The position numbers and the translations under genes are program-made. This document shows, piece by piece, positions 45,779-53,843 of a stretch of DNA of 64,000 bases (position 1 is its first letter; each line of letters starts with the position of its first letter). Source of the DNA: Pseudoalteromonas aurantia 208. GTDB lineage: Bacteria > Pseudomonadota > Gammaproteobacteria > Enterobacterales > Alteromonadaceae. The notes beneath the pieces are model-generated. The model saw only the letters and a program-made list of their open reading frames with translations. It was not told the origin of the DNA and ran no database searches. The stretch lies in NCBI RefSeq assembly GCF_014858725.1, contig NZ_AQGV01000015.1, positions 434,001 to 498,000 of the forward strand, in the 5' to 3' direction.

Positions 45779-46534
45779 ATGAAAAAGGTATTTCTAATTG
45801 GCTTTGATTTATGTGGTGGATTAGCACTACATAGGTATTTTATTGCAAATAAATTTCAATCTACTTTCGAAGATGAAGATGGTTTTTCTAGCACTGCAAT
45901 AAGTAATTTTAAACAAGGAATTGAAATTCTCAGTGGCTATGAGGATTGTCAGTTTTTTTCTCAAATGCAACATGAAACAGCAGACGGTCAATTTATATAT
46001 TCGAGTGAAATATTATGGGCGCAGCTATATAAAGAAAATCCAAACGCACTATTTATTTTTAATAGTTTACCCGTTGAAAAGTGGTTAGAAAAACGCAAAG
46101 CGAGTTATGGTTATCTCCCAAAAGTAATGACATGTCTAAATTTGGAGGAAGCGCAAGTATTGGCTGTGTGGAGGAAAGCATATGATGACCATAAAAGCAA
46201 AGTACTCGGTATGCTTTTAGGCATGAGTACATTTTTTTATTATGACTATTCGGTACACACGATATCGGATTTAAATAATTTTTTTTCTAGACACAACATT
46301 AAGTTAGATGGAAAGAAGTTCGAGGCGGATTCGGAGGTGAGAGGAAGTGTTGAACAACGCTTTCATATCCAAAACATCAGGGAGGCGGCGTTGTATTATC
46401 GATATCATCGGTTTGATATTGATACGGCGATTAGTTTATTAGAACAAGCTGAAAAGCATCAACCCTGCCGCTACTACTTCAAAGATGAGTTAGAACAATG
46501 GAAATTAGAAAAAAAAACCTGGATGAAAGAGTAA
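45779..46534 (+). CDS. Sulfotransferase-like P-loop protein, degenerate
   Basis: A 251-residue cytoplasmic protein. The start KKVFLIGFDLCGGLALHRYF matches the layout of the PAPS 5'-phosphate loop in sulfotransferases (IGFxKxGTTxLxxxF) but lacks the Lys/Thr-Thr residues, and FIFNSLPVEKWLEKRK resembles the 3'-phosphate segment (NVRxPxxWxxS). It may be an inactive or altered member. Start chosen at ATG 45779 over TTG 45764; neither has a good ribosome binding site. Confidence 0.5.
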   Translation: MKKVFLIGFDLCGGLALHRYFIANKFQSTFEDEDGFSSTAISNFKQGIEILSGYEDCQFFSQMQHETADGQFIYSSEILWAQLYKENPNALFIFNSLPVEKWLEKRKASYGYLPKVMTCLNLEEAQVLAVWRKAYDDHKSKVLGMLLGMSTFFYYDYSVHTISDLNNFFSRHNIKLDGKKFEADSEVRGSVEQRFHIQNIREAALYYRYHRFDIDTAISLLEQAEKHQPCRYYFKDELEQWKLEKKTWMKE

Positions 46535-47052
46535 AGCAGTTGCAGAGTTTTGGGTCGGAAGAATTCGCTCATATTAATGGAACACTGACACAGCACTTAG
46601 TTGGAACTTACAAGATCCTTGAAGGGTGGAATAGGGAAGAAGCACTTTGTTTAGCTGGTTTGTTTCATGCAGTTTATGGATCTGACTCAACAAGGGCTGA
46701 ATTGCTAGGTACAGATCAGCGAGTTGAAATTGCAGAAATGATAGGGCAACGAGCTGAGGCATTGGTCTATTTGTTTTGTTCGTGTGACAAGCCTTACGTA
46801 TTACCACAGATTGGCTCAGAGAGTCGTGTTAACTTTCGGGATAGGTTTAGCGGTGCCGTTATGCAGTTCCCGTCAGAATTATTAAATGATTTTTGTGAGT
46901 TAACAATCGCCAATGATCTTGATGTGGCAAGAAACAAAGAACAGGAATATTATCACGAGGATATATTGGATATGTTTCGTCGCATGTATCCAATGGTTAG
47001 CGCTGAGGTACGGTTAGAACTGGATGGTCTTTTCGATAAGTTTTGCACTTAA
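46498..47052 (+). CDS. DUF6817-like HD-related protein
   Basis: A 184-residue protein overlapping the previous gene by 37 bases. INGTLTQHLVGTYKILEGWN followed by EEALCLAGLFHAVYGSD is a His-rich pattern I associate with DUF6817 and, more distantly, HD-type metal sites (His in QHL, His in FHAVYG). It may be a small phosphohydrolase or dioxygenase-like enzyme. Function in the cluster is unknown. Confidence 0.55.
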   Translation: MEIRKKNLDERVKQLQSFGSEEFAHINGTLTQHLVGTYKILEGWNREEALCLAGLFHAVYGSDSTRAELLGTDQRVEIAEMIGQRAEALVYLFCSCDKPYVLPQIGSESRVNFRDRFSGAVMQFPSELLNDFCELTIANDLDVARNKEQEYYHEDILDMFRRMYPMVSAEVRLELDGLFDKFCT

Positions 47053-47090
47053 CGACTCGTATACCGTAATTTACAAGGAGTGAACTGGAT

Positions 47091-47561
47091 TTGATTAGCA
47101 ATGTATTTGATATAGAAAGCTTATCTAATTTATCGTGCCGTTATCGAGTAATTAGTGAGTATTTAGTCGTCGGAGGAGAGCCCAGCCAAAAGGATGTACA
47201 AATACTAAAACGTCAAGGAACCGTTTTTTTTATTAATTGTTTGCCTGTACGAGAGCAAAGTTGGGACGAATTTACGTATGTAACGCAGCAAGACTTAAAC
47301 TACGAAAGATTGTCGATAGAGCGCGATAATGGCATCCACCTTTTGAATGCACTGAAGCTACAATCTATATTAAATGCACATGCCCATGAGCAGGTATTTT
47401 TACACTGTGCAACGGGGAATCGAATTGGTGCGCTCATTGCTGTATATCAGTATTACGCATTGGGGAGAACCGCGAAGCATGCTATCTCAGTAGGTGAGCA
47501 TTGGGGTTTAAAAGACAAAGAGAAAATAAGTAACATGTTACTTGAAGGGAAATTAAAGTGA
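47091..47561 (+). CDS. CX4R phosphatase-like protein (DUF442/DSP-PTPase type)
   Basis: A 156-residue protein started at TTG 47091 after AAGGAG. HCATGNRIGALIAVY carries the Cys-x4-Arg loop seen in DUF442 and related dual-specificity-phosphatase-like proteins; typical tyrosine phosphatases have Cys-x5-Arg. It could dephosphorylate a sugar or an intermediate. Its stop overlaps the next GTG start. Confidence 0.7.
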   Translation: MISNVFDIESLSNLSCRYRVISEYLVVGGEPSQKDVQILKRQGTVFFINCLPVREQSWDEFTYVTQQDLNYERLSIERDNGIHLLNALKLQSILNAHAHEQVFLHCATGNRIGALIAVYQYYALGRTAKHAISVGEHWGLKDKEKISNMLLEGKLK

Positions 47562-49138
47562 GTAATTATATAAAAATAGAGTCGGTAGAACTGGAGAATG
47601 TTAATCGACCAAACAGCTTTATTCTATATCAAAGTAAATCACTATTGGACTTGGACTTTTCGAACCCTGAATTTGAGCGATACGGTGGACGAGGGTTAAA
47701 CTCACATGGAGGAGGTGCTAGGGCCGCTAATTATGGGCACTATCAAGTAAAAGGAGTTGGCTTAACCCCATTAGCTGGTGTGATTGAAGGCGTCAACTAT
47801 AACCATGGAACTGTGCCATTAGAAGAAGCATTATTAGAAGCCATATACTCTGAAGTATTAGCAAACGTGCTACCTGTTGGTGTCGCTGACTTTTATGGCG
47901 TTATTTATACGGGGCAGAATACCGCATTTGAGTTTAATGAAGACCGAAAAGAGTCACTAGTAGCAACTCATGGGGCATTAATTGTGCGGGAAAAGGCCAT
48001 TAGGCCTGCTCATTTTATGCGTACAAACAATTTCAAAATTCAAGAAAAATATCAAGCTGAAGTCATTTCGGATGTACACCGGATCCGCAATGTAATTCAC
48101 GCACTCGCGGATAGTTTCGATTCACATGACCAGTTCATCGAATATGTGGGTGAATTTCTGCAAGGTTGTGCTGAACAGTTTGGCTTTGCCCATATTGCGG
48201 GTATTACCCATGGCGCGATGACACCGTCTAATATTTTGATGGATGGCCGTTGGATTGACTTGGTAACACCAAGCTTTATTGATAGGGGAAGAAATTACCG
48301 AGTGGCAAACTTGACTTTCTATCATGAGTCGAGCATTGCAATAGAAGTGTCTCAAGAGCTTTGTGACACATATAGTAAATTCACTGGTATCTCATTTGAT
48401 ACCTCTATATTACATGATTATTTTAAATCCTCATTGGCATTGAGCATTGATTATCACTTGCCATACGTTTTGGGCTTAGACAGGGAGATTGCAACTTCTA
48501 TTGATAATGATAGTAAAGTCGCGCCTCTGTATCATCGACTAAAATCTTTGTTCAAACAGGAAAGTAAAGTCTACTTCACCCATCACTTGGACGATGAGCA
48601 TTCAGTTAATCTATGTCGTGATATTATCAATGTGGTCGATACAGTTTTATATACTAAGGAGTCTGCAGAAGAGCACCTTTATCGGTATTGTTATCTCCAT
48701 TATAAGCATAAAGATACAATTAATTTTCGAGGGTTCGTAGCTGTTTGTTTAATAAAAGCGTTAAAGCGAGATTTACTCGCTAAGCTATATTATCGAACCA
48801 AAGTTGAATCTTGTTTGCAAAAGCTGTCAGAGAAGGCCATACCTTCTCAGATCAAATTCTTTGTTGAGTCGTATAAAGCCAGTTCACTTTGGGTTTTCGA
48901 TGATACGTTCTTGGATAGTGAAATATTATATCAAAGTACCGATAAGGCATGCAGTCTTGTTTTTGACGCAGATAAAATGATTGTTAGTACGACGCGCAAT
49001 AAAAACACACACTTTACTGCTTTGGTTGGGAACATAGCGGATCTACCATGTGATTTCTTTAGAGCGAACTCTCTCATATTTGGTGAGTATTTTGACAATA
49101 TAGATAAGCTACTAAGGAAGTTATCTAATGAACAATGA
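47558..49138 (+). CDS. SelO-like pseudokinase/AMP-transferase, possible MceJ/MchC-type peptide ligase component
   Basis: A 526-residue protein. Its N-terminal half aligns by motif with SelO: RYGGRGLNSHGGG (41-53, loop), QVKGVGLTP with Lys65, Glu94, IVREKAIRPAHF with Arg144, then HGAMTPSNILMDGRWIDL with Asn225 and Asp234, the positions that bind Mg-ATP in SelO. SelO transfers AMP to proteins. In the class IIb microcin pathway the MceJ/MchC protein, of about this size as I recall, works with MceI/MchD and uses ATP to activate the peptide C-terminus. The HlyC-like gene immediately after it (11-bp overlap) supports the same pairing. SelO-likeness is seen in the sequence; the ligase role is inferred. 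Confidence 0.62.
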   Translation: MSNYIKIESVELENVNRPNSFILYQSKSLLDLDFSNPEFERYGGRGLNSHGGGARAANYGHYQVKGVGLTPLAGVIEGVNYNHGTVPLEEALLEAIYSEVLANVLPVGVADFYGVIYTGQNTAFEFNEDRKESLVATHGALIVREKAIRPAHFMRTNNFKIQEKYQAEVISDVHRIRNVIHALADSFDSHDQFIEYVGEFLQGCAEQFGFAHIAGITHGAMTPSNILMDGRWIDLVTPSFIDRGRNYRVANLTFYHESSIAIEVSQELCDTYSKFTGISFDTSILHDYFKSSLALSIDYHLPYVLGLDREIATSIDNDSKVAPLYHRLKSLFKQESKVYFTHHLDDEHSVNLCRDIINVVDTVLYTKESAEEHLYRYCYLHYKHKDTINFRGFVAVCLIKALKRDLLAKLYYRTKVESCLQKLSEKAIPSQIKFFVESYKASSLWVFDDTFLDSEILYQSTDKACSLVFDADKMIVSTTRNKNTHFTALVGNIADLPCDFFRANSLIFGEYFDNIDKLLRKLSNEQ

Positions 49139-49559
49139 ACAGCATGATGTAACCCTTGCTGCAGTTATGCGCTTTAGAGCTGCATTAAACCAGTCTACAG
49201 ATGTGGAAACATTTCGCTTGATAGACTATTCGATTAATCAAGGTACTTGTCACCTTATGAGAGATAAAGCGACCAAGATATTAATGGGGTATGTTATTTG
49301 GGCGAATGTAATAGAAGAAACTTGGCAACGGTACGTGGAACAGGATATCACACCAATTTATCGTCATGAGTGGCAAGAAGGCGAAATTGGTATGGTATTA
49401 GGCGCAGCTATTAACCCAGTTTACAAATTGAACTTGCTCGAAAATTTGCCTGAATTTTTCTATGAAAAACGCTTTATTTATAAAAAAAGACGAAAAACAC
49501 ATCAACTTTCCAAGGTCTTGAAAAAGTATGCGGGCTATAAAGGCGCTCTGCGTGTGTGA
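49128..49559 (+). CDS. HlyC-like small acyltransferase homologue, possible MceI/MchD type
   Basis: A 143-residue protein preceded by AAGGAAG. CHLMRDKATKILMGYVIWANV (41-61) and RHEWQEGE (79-86) line up with the HlyC segments that read LLTRDNYPVAYCSWANL and EDWTSGD. The catalytic His and Asp of HlyC (near residues 23 and 92) fall on Ala12 and Gly92 here by my hand alignment, so the active site differs. MceI of microcin E492 is also a HlyC-type protein that joins the peptide to a glucose hydroxyl. Last gene of the operon, with a terminator 15 bases on. Homology is moderate because the protein is short. Confidence 0.55.
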   Translation: MNNEQHDVTLAAVMRFRAALNQSTDVETFRLIDYSINQGTCHLMRDKATKILMGYVIWANVIEETWQRYVEQDITPIYRHEWQEGEIGMVLGAAINPVYKLNLLENLPEFFYEKRFIYKKRRKTHQLSKVLKKYAGYKGALRV

Positions 49560-49574
49560 AGCTGTTGCTCAGTT

Positions 49575-49612
49575 CAGAGTGTTATTTACATTAACACTCT
49601 GAGAGATTTTTT
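49575..49612 (+). terminator. Terminator of the peptide-modification operon
   Basis: A 10-bp perfect stem (CAGAGTGTTA/TAACACTCTG), loop TTTACAT, then AGAGATTTTTT. It marks the right end of the 41386-49559 transcription unit. Confidence 0.88.
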
Positions 49613-49739
49613 AATGGGTGTGTAAGCGACTATATAAGGGTCTACAGTTTCTTACAAAATAAGCGGGTTGAAAACATAAAATTTACAAATTTAACGTGTT
49701 ATTGTTAGCTGTAAACTTAATTAATGTAAGGAATACTCA

Positions 49740-50255
49740 ATGTTTAAACTACCTTTAATGGCACTGTGTGGGTTACTGATGTTATCGGGTTGCCAGTCAA
49801 CAAGTTACAAAAGTGTCAATGATGGGAATGGGGAGCCGACACGACTGATTGTTAATATTAGTAATGTGCAAAATACGGACGGCCAATTAATAGTGATGAT
49901 CCATGATAATAGTGGAGACTATCATGCAGACTTAAACATTAATGATCCTGAAGCTAAGTTTTACTTAAAAAAGATAGTTACCCCAACTATGCCAAATACC
50001 TTGATTACATTTGAGAATGTGCCTGCCGGACAGTACGCCATCAACGTGATCCATGATGAAGATGCTGATGGAGGACTAGATCGCATGCTTTTCCCATTTA
50101 CAGGAATGCCAAGCGAACCGTATGCGTTATCGAATGATGTTTATGATAATTTTAGTAAAGGGGACTTTGAAGATGCATTGGTTGAGATTGGTGCTCCGAC
50201 ATCTCAAATTGACTTACGTTTAGCCACACATTTGAAAAAAGTAGTCGGCATGTAG
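49740..50255 (+). CDS. DUF2141 family lipoprotein
   Basis: A 171-residue protein with lipobox LSGC (Cys18). The core has LIVNISNVQNTDGQLIVMIHD, a conserved GQYAINVIHDEDADGGLD and then GMPSEPYALSND, the classic DUF2141 pattern. Function is unknown. Its stop codon TAG shares two bases with the target duplication of miniature element copy C, which begins two bases later. Confidence 0.88.
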   Translation: MFKLPLMALCGLLMLSGCQSTSYKSVNDGNGEPTRLIVNISNVQNTDGQLIVMIHDNSGDYHADLNINDPEAKFYLKKIVTPTMPNTLITFENVPAGQYAINVIHDEDADGGLDRMLFPFTGMPSEPYALSNDVYDNFSKGDFEDALVEIGAPTSQIDLRLATHLKKVVGM

Positions 50256-50257
50256 TT

Positions 50258-50450
50258 AACCTCAGCTCTGGATAAGCGAATGTGCCCAATAAAGCTATTT
50301 TTCTCGCTCTCGGCGTTGCTTTCATTTGTAACAGCCCGCTATTACTGCATAAAAGCGCCTTGATATTGAACAAAATATCATCATTGGATTGTACGTAAGT
50401 TTGTTTACAAAATGTTTCCTATTCCAAAACCCTTATCCAAACCTGAGGTT
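50258..50450 (+). mobile_element. 193-bp miniature inverted-repeat element, copy C
   Basis: Same orientation as the copy at 5645-5837. Ends AACCTCAG and CTGAGGTT, flanked on both sides by AGTT (4-bp target duplication). It landed at the stop codon of the DUF2141 lipoprotein gene without changing the protein. Confidence 0.88.
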
Positions 50451-50605
50451 AGTTATGTATTTGCAATAGACGCCTTACAGCAGAGCTTTTGTCATGATGG
50501 GTTTGAGTTGGTGGAGGTTTATTTGGCTAGATTATTAAGTGGATTTTCTTAGTGAGTTATTTAATTTGTATTTGCAGTTAATTATTTTAAATTGCTCAGT
50601 TTTTT

Positions 50606-50638
50606 AATAGGCATGGGTATTTTATACCCATGCCTATT
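50606..50638 (-). terminator. Hairpin at the end of the paralogue array
   Basis: A 14-bp perfect stem (AATAGGCATGGGTA/TACCCATGCCTATT) with a 5-nt loop, four bases past the last paralogue stop. The T-rich tail is on the plus-strand side, so it may act mainly as an RNA-end stabiliser for the minus-strand transcript. Confidence 0.65.
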
Positions 50639-50641
50639 TTG

Positions 50642-51592
50642 TTATCTCCTTGGGGTATGCATATATTCGATTGAGATGGTGTTGTCACCGTCTTTCATAG
50701 AAACAAACCCACGCCTAACATTCAGTTCATACAATACATGCTCACCGACGTTGTAACCATTAAGTGGCTTTATTTGTACAAACGTTTCCGGTTCAATGTT
50801 AACGATATGCTGAATAGCTTGTGGAATACTTTGTGACATATCGACCCCAAAAAACTCAAAAACATCAGTCACGATTCTACCGAACTCAGTTTGGAGTTTA
50901 TTGAAAATTTCAGGGATTAAGTCATCTAAGATTTTCAAAAAGAAAGGCAATTTCACTTTAGTGTAAACTTCGGGTTGGTAGCTTGAAATGCTTGGGGTCG
51001 CAATGAGCTGACCAGTATGCACGTTATACTTTCCCTTTACGACCAAGTTGTTGTATTTAATGTTGATATAAATATGTATTTTCATGCCAAGCTGATATTT
51101 TCTGAGCTTACCGACGCCGTGCATACCAAAATTACTAAAAGTAACAGGGACATAACCTTGTGAGTCAACGACACCATCAATGCGCATTTTCATCAGGCCT
51201 GTCAGATTGGCTGATATATTTTTTACATTGGCATCTGCTTGCGCAGCAGCGTTATAGATAAATTGTGTGATAAGTTCTTTGTAGTTACTTTCGACTCGTC
51301 TAAATTGCGGGAGCACTTGGCCCATAATTGCGTTGTATGTGCTCTGTATAGGACCGTTTCGTTCAACAACACACCCATCATCTGAATAGGCTAACATCAT
51401 AGGGTCGTTGCCCGGGCCGCCTTTATCCATTAATTTCCAGATGCCTTTACATGTGTATATATGGGGGGGAGAAGCGGTATTTTGATGGCTTTGCAGTGCG
51501 AGAGATGTTGGTTGGCTTATTTGTGATTCAAGGCCTGATGCATGACTATGGATGGCTATAAACAGTAGTATCGATGAAAAAAGGGTTTTCAT
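50642..51592 (-). CDS. Exported protein of the tandem paralogue family, member 4
   Basis: A 316-residue protein with a signal peptide (SHASG) and AAGGAA ribosome binding site. From about residue 95 on it closely follows the other three family members: NYKELITQFIYNAAAQADANVKNI, GVVDSQGYVPVTFSNFGMHGVGK, RKYQLGMKIHIYINIKYNN, and DVFEFFGVDMSQSIPQAIQHIV. The N-terminal 90 residues are unlike the rest. I do not recognise the family. Two Cys in the variable N-terminal part (TCKGIW, DDGCVV) could form a disulfide. Confidence 0.7.
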   Translation of the reverse strand: MKTLFSSILLFIAIHSHASGLESQISQPTSLALQSHQNTASPPHIYTCKGIWKLMDKGGPGNDPMMLAYSDDGCVVERNGPIQSTYNAIMGQVLPQFRRVESNYKELITQFIYNAAAQADANVKNISANLTGLMKMRIDGVVDSQGYVPVTFSNFGMHGVGKLRKYQLGMKIHIYINIKYNNLVVKGKYNVHTGQLIATPSISSYQPEVYTKVKLPFFLKILDDLIPEIFNKLQTEFGRIVTDVFEFFGVDMSQSIPQAIQHIVNIEPETFVQIKPLNGYNVGEHVLYELNVRRGFVSMKDGDNTISIEYMHTPRR

Positions 51593-51651
51593 TTTATATT
51601 CCTTTAAAGTTATGGTTTATATGGTGGCTTGTTTTTTTTATTATGTTTTTA

Positions 51652-51680
51652 AGAGAGGGTTCATAGGATGAGCCCTCTCT
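51652..51680 (-). terminator. Hairpin between paralogue genes
   Basis: Stem AGAGAGGG/CCCTCTCT, extended inside by TCAT/ATGA, just after the stop codon at 51687. It may reduce transcription into, or stabilise RNA ahead of, the next paralogue. Confidence 0.6.
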
Positions 51681-51686
51681 ATTTTA

Positions 51687-52706
51687 TTAATAGCCTAGGC
51701 GGAAAAGTACGATTTGCATGACCGTCGTGTTATGCCCATCTGAAAGTGAAGCATATCTACGATTTATATTGATCTCATAAAAAGCATGGTCGCCTACTTT
51801 ATATTGATTTAAGGGCTTAATTTCGACCACAGTGTCAGGGATTAAATTGGCAACATGCTGAACCGCTTGAGGTATATCTCGCGACATATCAACTCCTAAA
51901 AACTCAAAGATATCAGTGACAACACGACCAAACTCCGTTTGAAGTTTGTAGAATATTTCAGGTGTGATAGCGTCAAGAATTCTTAGGAAAAAAGGCAGTT
52001 TTACTTTGGTGGATACCTCTGGCTGGTAGCTGGATATATCTGGGTTCGCAATTAATTGACCTGTGTGTACATTGTATTTTCCTTTCATAGTCAAATTGTT
52101 ATATTTAATATTAATATAAATGTCTATTTTCATGCCAAGCTGATATTTGCGCAGCTTTCCTATTCCATGGATCCCAAAGTTACTGAACGTGACAGGTACA
52201 TAACCTTGAGAGTCCACTATGCCATCAATGCGCATTTTCATGATTCCAGTGAGGTCAGCTGAAACGTTTTTGACATTGGCATCAGCTTGAGCTGCGGCAT
52301 TGTTGACAAATTGGGTGATCATTTCTTTGAAGTTATGCTCAACTAAATCAATTTGCGGATTTATTTCCGCCATAACAGATGTATACATATCAATGACGGG
52401 GCTGCCGCTACCGTGGAGACCTACGGCACACTCGTTATTTGAGTTGACTAAAATGACCGGATAATAAGGCATGTCATCACCACCAATATTGGATGTGAGA
52501 TCTCGACAAGATGCTGAATCCCACGAAACCCCACTTGTGGTGGCGCGCGTAAGTGTTGCGACGTCCTCAAAATTTTTAGCGTTAATATTTAGCGTTTCTA
52601 AGTGATTGTCTAGGTGACTAATTGATTGGTAGTCTGGTGTTGCCAAGTCATTGGCTTGGCTATTAAATGCTGCACACAAGAGCATCGCGGGTAGGGTGAA
52701 TTTCAT
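51687..52706 (-). CDS. Exported protein of the tandem paralogue family, member 3
   Basis: A 339-residue protein started at ATG 52706, where AAGGAAT precedes it and a signal peptide (LLCAAFNSQA) follows; the open frame farther upstream runs through a hairpin and is not coding. The family core begins near EHNFKEMITQFVNNAAAQADANVKN. It shares GVVDSQGYVPVTFSNFGIHG-type and DIFEFLGVDMSRDIPQAVQHV segments with its neighbours. It has an N-terminal SASCRDL Cys and a later NNECAVG Cys, equivalent in position to those of members 2 and 1. No known domain seen. Confidence 0.7.
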   Translation of the reverse strand: MKFTLPAMLLCAAFNSQANDLATPDYQSISHLDNHLETLNINAKNFEDVATLTRATTSGVSWDSASCRDLTSNIGGDDMPYYPVILVNSNNECAVGLHGSGSPVIDMYTSVMAEINPQIDLVEHNFKEMITQFVNNAAAQADANVKNVSADLTGIMKMRIDGIVDSQGYVPVTFSNFGIHGIGKLRKYQLGMKIDIYINIKYNNLTMKGKYNVHTGQLIANPDISSYQPEVSTKVKLPFFLRILDAITPEIFYKLQTEFGRVVTDIFEFLGVDMSRDIPQAVQHVANLIPDTVVEIKPLNQYKVGDHAFYEININRRYASLSDGHNTTVMQIVLFRLGY

Positions 52707-52782
52707 TGAATATTCCTTTCGTGCTTTAATATAGTGGACTTTAAAGTTGCTATCTTCCTTGATTGGATAGCTGTGCTTGAAA

Positions 52783-52810
52783 GTGTGCGCTTTGATAACA
52801 AAGCGCACAC
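52783..52810 (-). terminator. Hairpin between paralogue genes
   Basis: A 12-bp perfect stem (GTGTGCGCTTTG/CAAAGCGCACAC) with loop ATAA lies 30 bases past the stop of member 2. Confidence 0.75.
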
Positions 52811-52840
52811 TGTTATATGGAAGTACTTGGTAACATTAGA

Positions 52841-53797
52841 TTAGAAAAAAACAGGGACTAACTGCATCGTGGTGGTGTTTTGACCATCACTGAGTGCTGC
52901 AAATGTTCTGTCGACGCTAATCGTATAGGAGACGCGTTCGCCGACTCTGCTGTCTTCTAACGCTTTAATTGGAATAATGGTACTCGGGATGATATCAGCA
53001 ACATGTTGTACTGCTTTTGGTATATCTTGAGACATATCAACACCAAAAAATTCAAAAATATCAGTGACGACACGGTTAAACTCAATATTTAACTTTTCAA
53101 AAATAGCTGGTGTTATTGCATCAATAATTGCAAACAACCAAGGTAAATCAACATCGCTATATACCTCTGGTTGGAAGCTTGAGATATTGTGCTCAGGAAT
53201 TAACTCATTAGTGAACACATTATACTTTCCTTTAACGACCATATTATTATATTTAATATGAATGTATATATGGATCCGCAGGCCTAACTGATACTTGCGT
53301 AACTTTCCTACACCATGAATATTAAAGTTACTAAAAGTGACAGGCACAAATCCATCAGCGTCGACCACGCCATTAATGCTCATTTTCATTGGGCCATCAA
53401 GCTCAGCTGAAATGTTTTTTACATTGGCATCAGCTTGTGCTGCGGCGTTATTGACAAATTGAGTGATCATCTCTTTGAAGTTATGCTCTAATTTATCAAT
53501 TTGTGGATTTATTTGATTAGCAAACTGCTCGTATGCTTCTCTTGGTGCACCATTGGGAGAAATCAAGCATTCGCCATTGGAGTTCATTAACACCATAGGA
53601 ATGATGTTATGGCTGCCAGTGCCGATATTGGCGGTTGCACGCCGACAAGAAGGAGAATCCCATGTAATACTTGATGTGCTCACAGACTGAGTTGATGTGG
53701 GTTTTACATCACCAGTTGAATACTTTAGATTGCTTGCATGGATCGTTTGAGCGAAAAGAGACCCAAAAAGTGCCAATGCGGGTATAACTAATTTCAT
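52841..53797 (-). CDS. Exported protein of the tandem paralogue family, member 2
   Basis: A 318-residue protein with signal peptide (MKLVIPALALFGSLFAQTIHA). It is closest to member 3 (SPSCRRATANIGTGS against ASCRDLTSNIGGDD). Conserved core blocks as in the others: a long helix-like segment rich in Asn/Ala/Gln (about 110-130), alternating beta strands HIYIHIKYNN, and VDMSQDIPKAVQHVAD before a final beta region ending LSDGQNTT. Unknown function. Confidence 0.7.
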   Translation of the reverse strand: MKLVIPALALFGSLFAQTIHASNLKYSTGDVKPTSTQSVSTSSITWDSPSCRRATANIGTGSHNIIPMVLMNSNGECLISPNGAPREAYEQFANQINPQIDKLEHNFKEMITQFVNNAAAQADANVKNISAELDGPMKMSINGVVDADGFVPVTFSNFNIHGVGKLRKYQLGLRIHIYIHIKYNNMVVKGKYNVFTNELIPEHNISSFQPEVYSDVDLPWLFAIIDAITPAIFEKLNIEFNRVVTDIFEFFGVDMSQDIPKAVQHVADIIPSTIIPIKALEDSRVGERVSYTISVDRTFAALSDGQNTTTMQLVPVFF

Positions 53798-53843
53798 CGT
53801 AATTTCCTGTTTTTTTTGATTGTAAATGTTTTATGTTGATTGC

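Larger units (their letters stand above)
50256..50641. other. Intergenic region with miniature element copy C
   Basis: Half of this convergent gap is element copy C (50258-50450). The rest is AT-rich with a long hairpin (50606-50638) that ends the paralogue operon coming from the right. Confidence 0.7.

Noticed and set aside
41386..49559. An O-antigen or capsule locus
   Set aside because: There are glycosyltransferases and a deacetylase, but no polymerase, flippase, priming transferase or sugar-nucleotide synthesis genes, while two peptide precursors lead the region.
49128..49559. Activator of an RTX toxin
   Set aside because: No RTX toxin, HlyB/HlyD exporter or acyl carrier protein is nearby, and the catalytic His and Asp are not found at the expected places.
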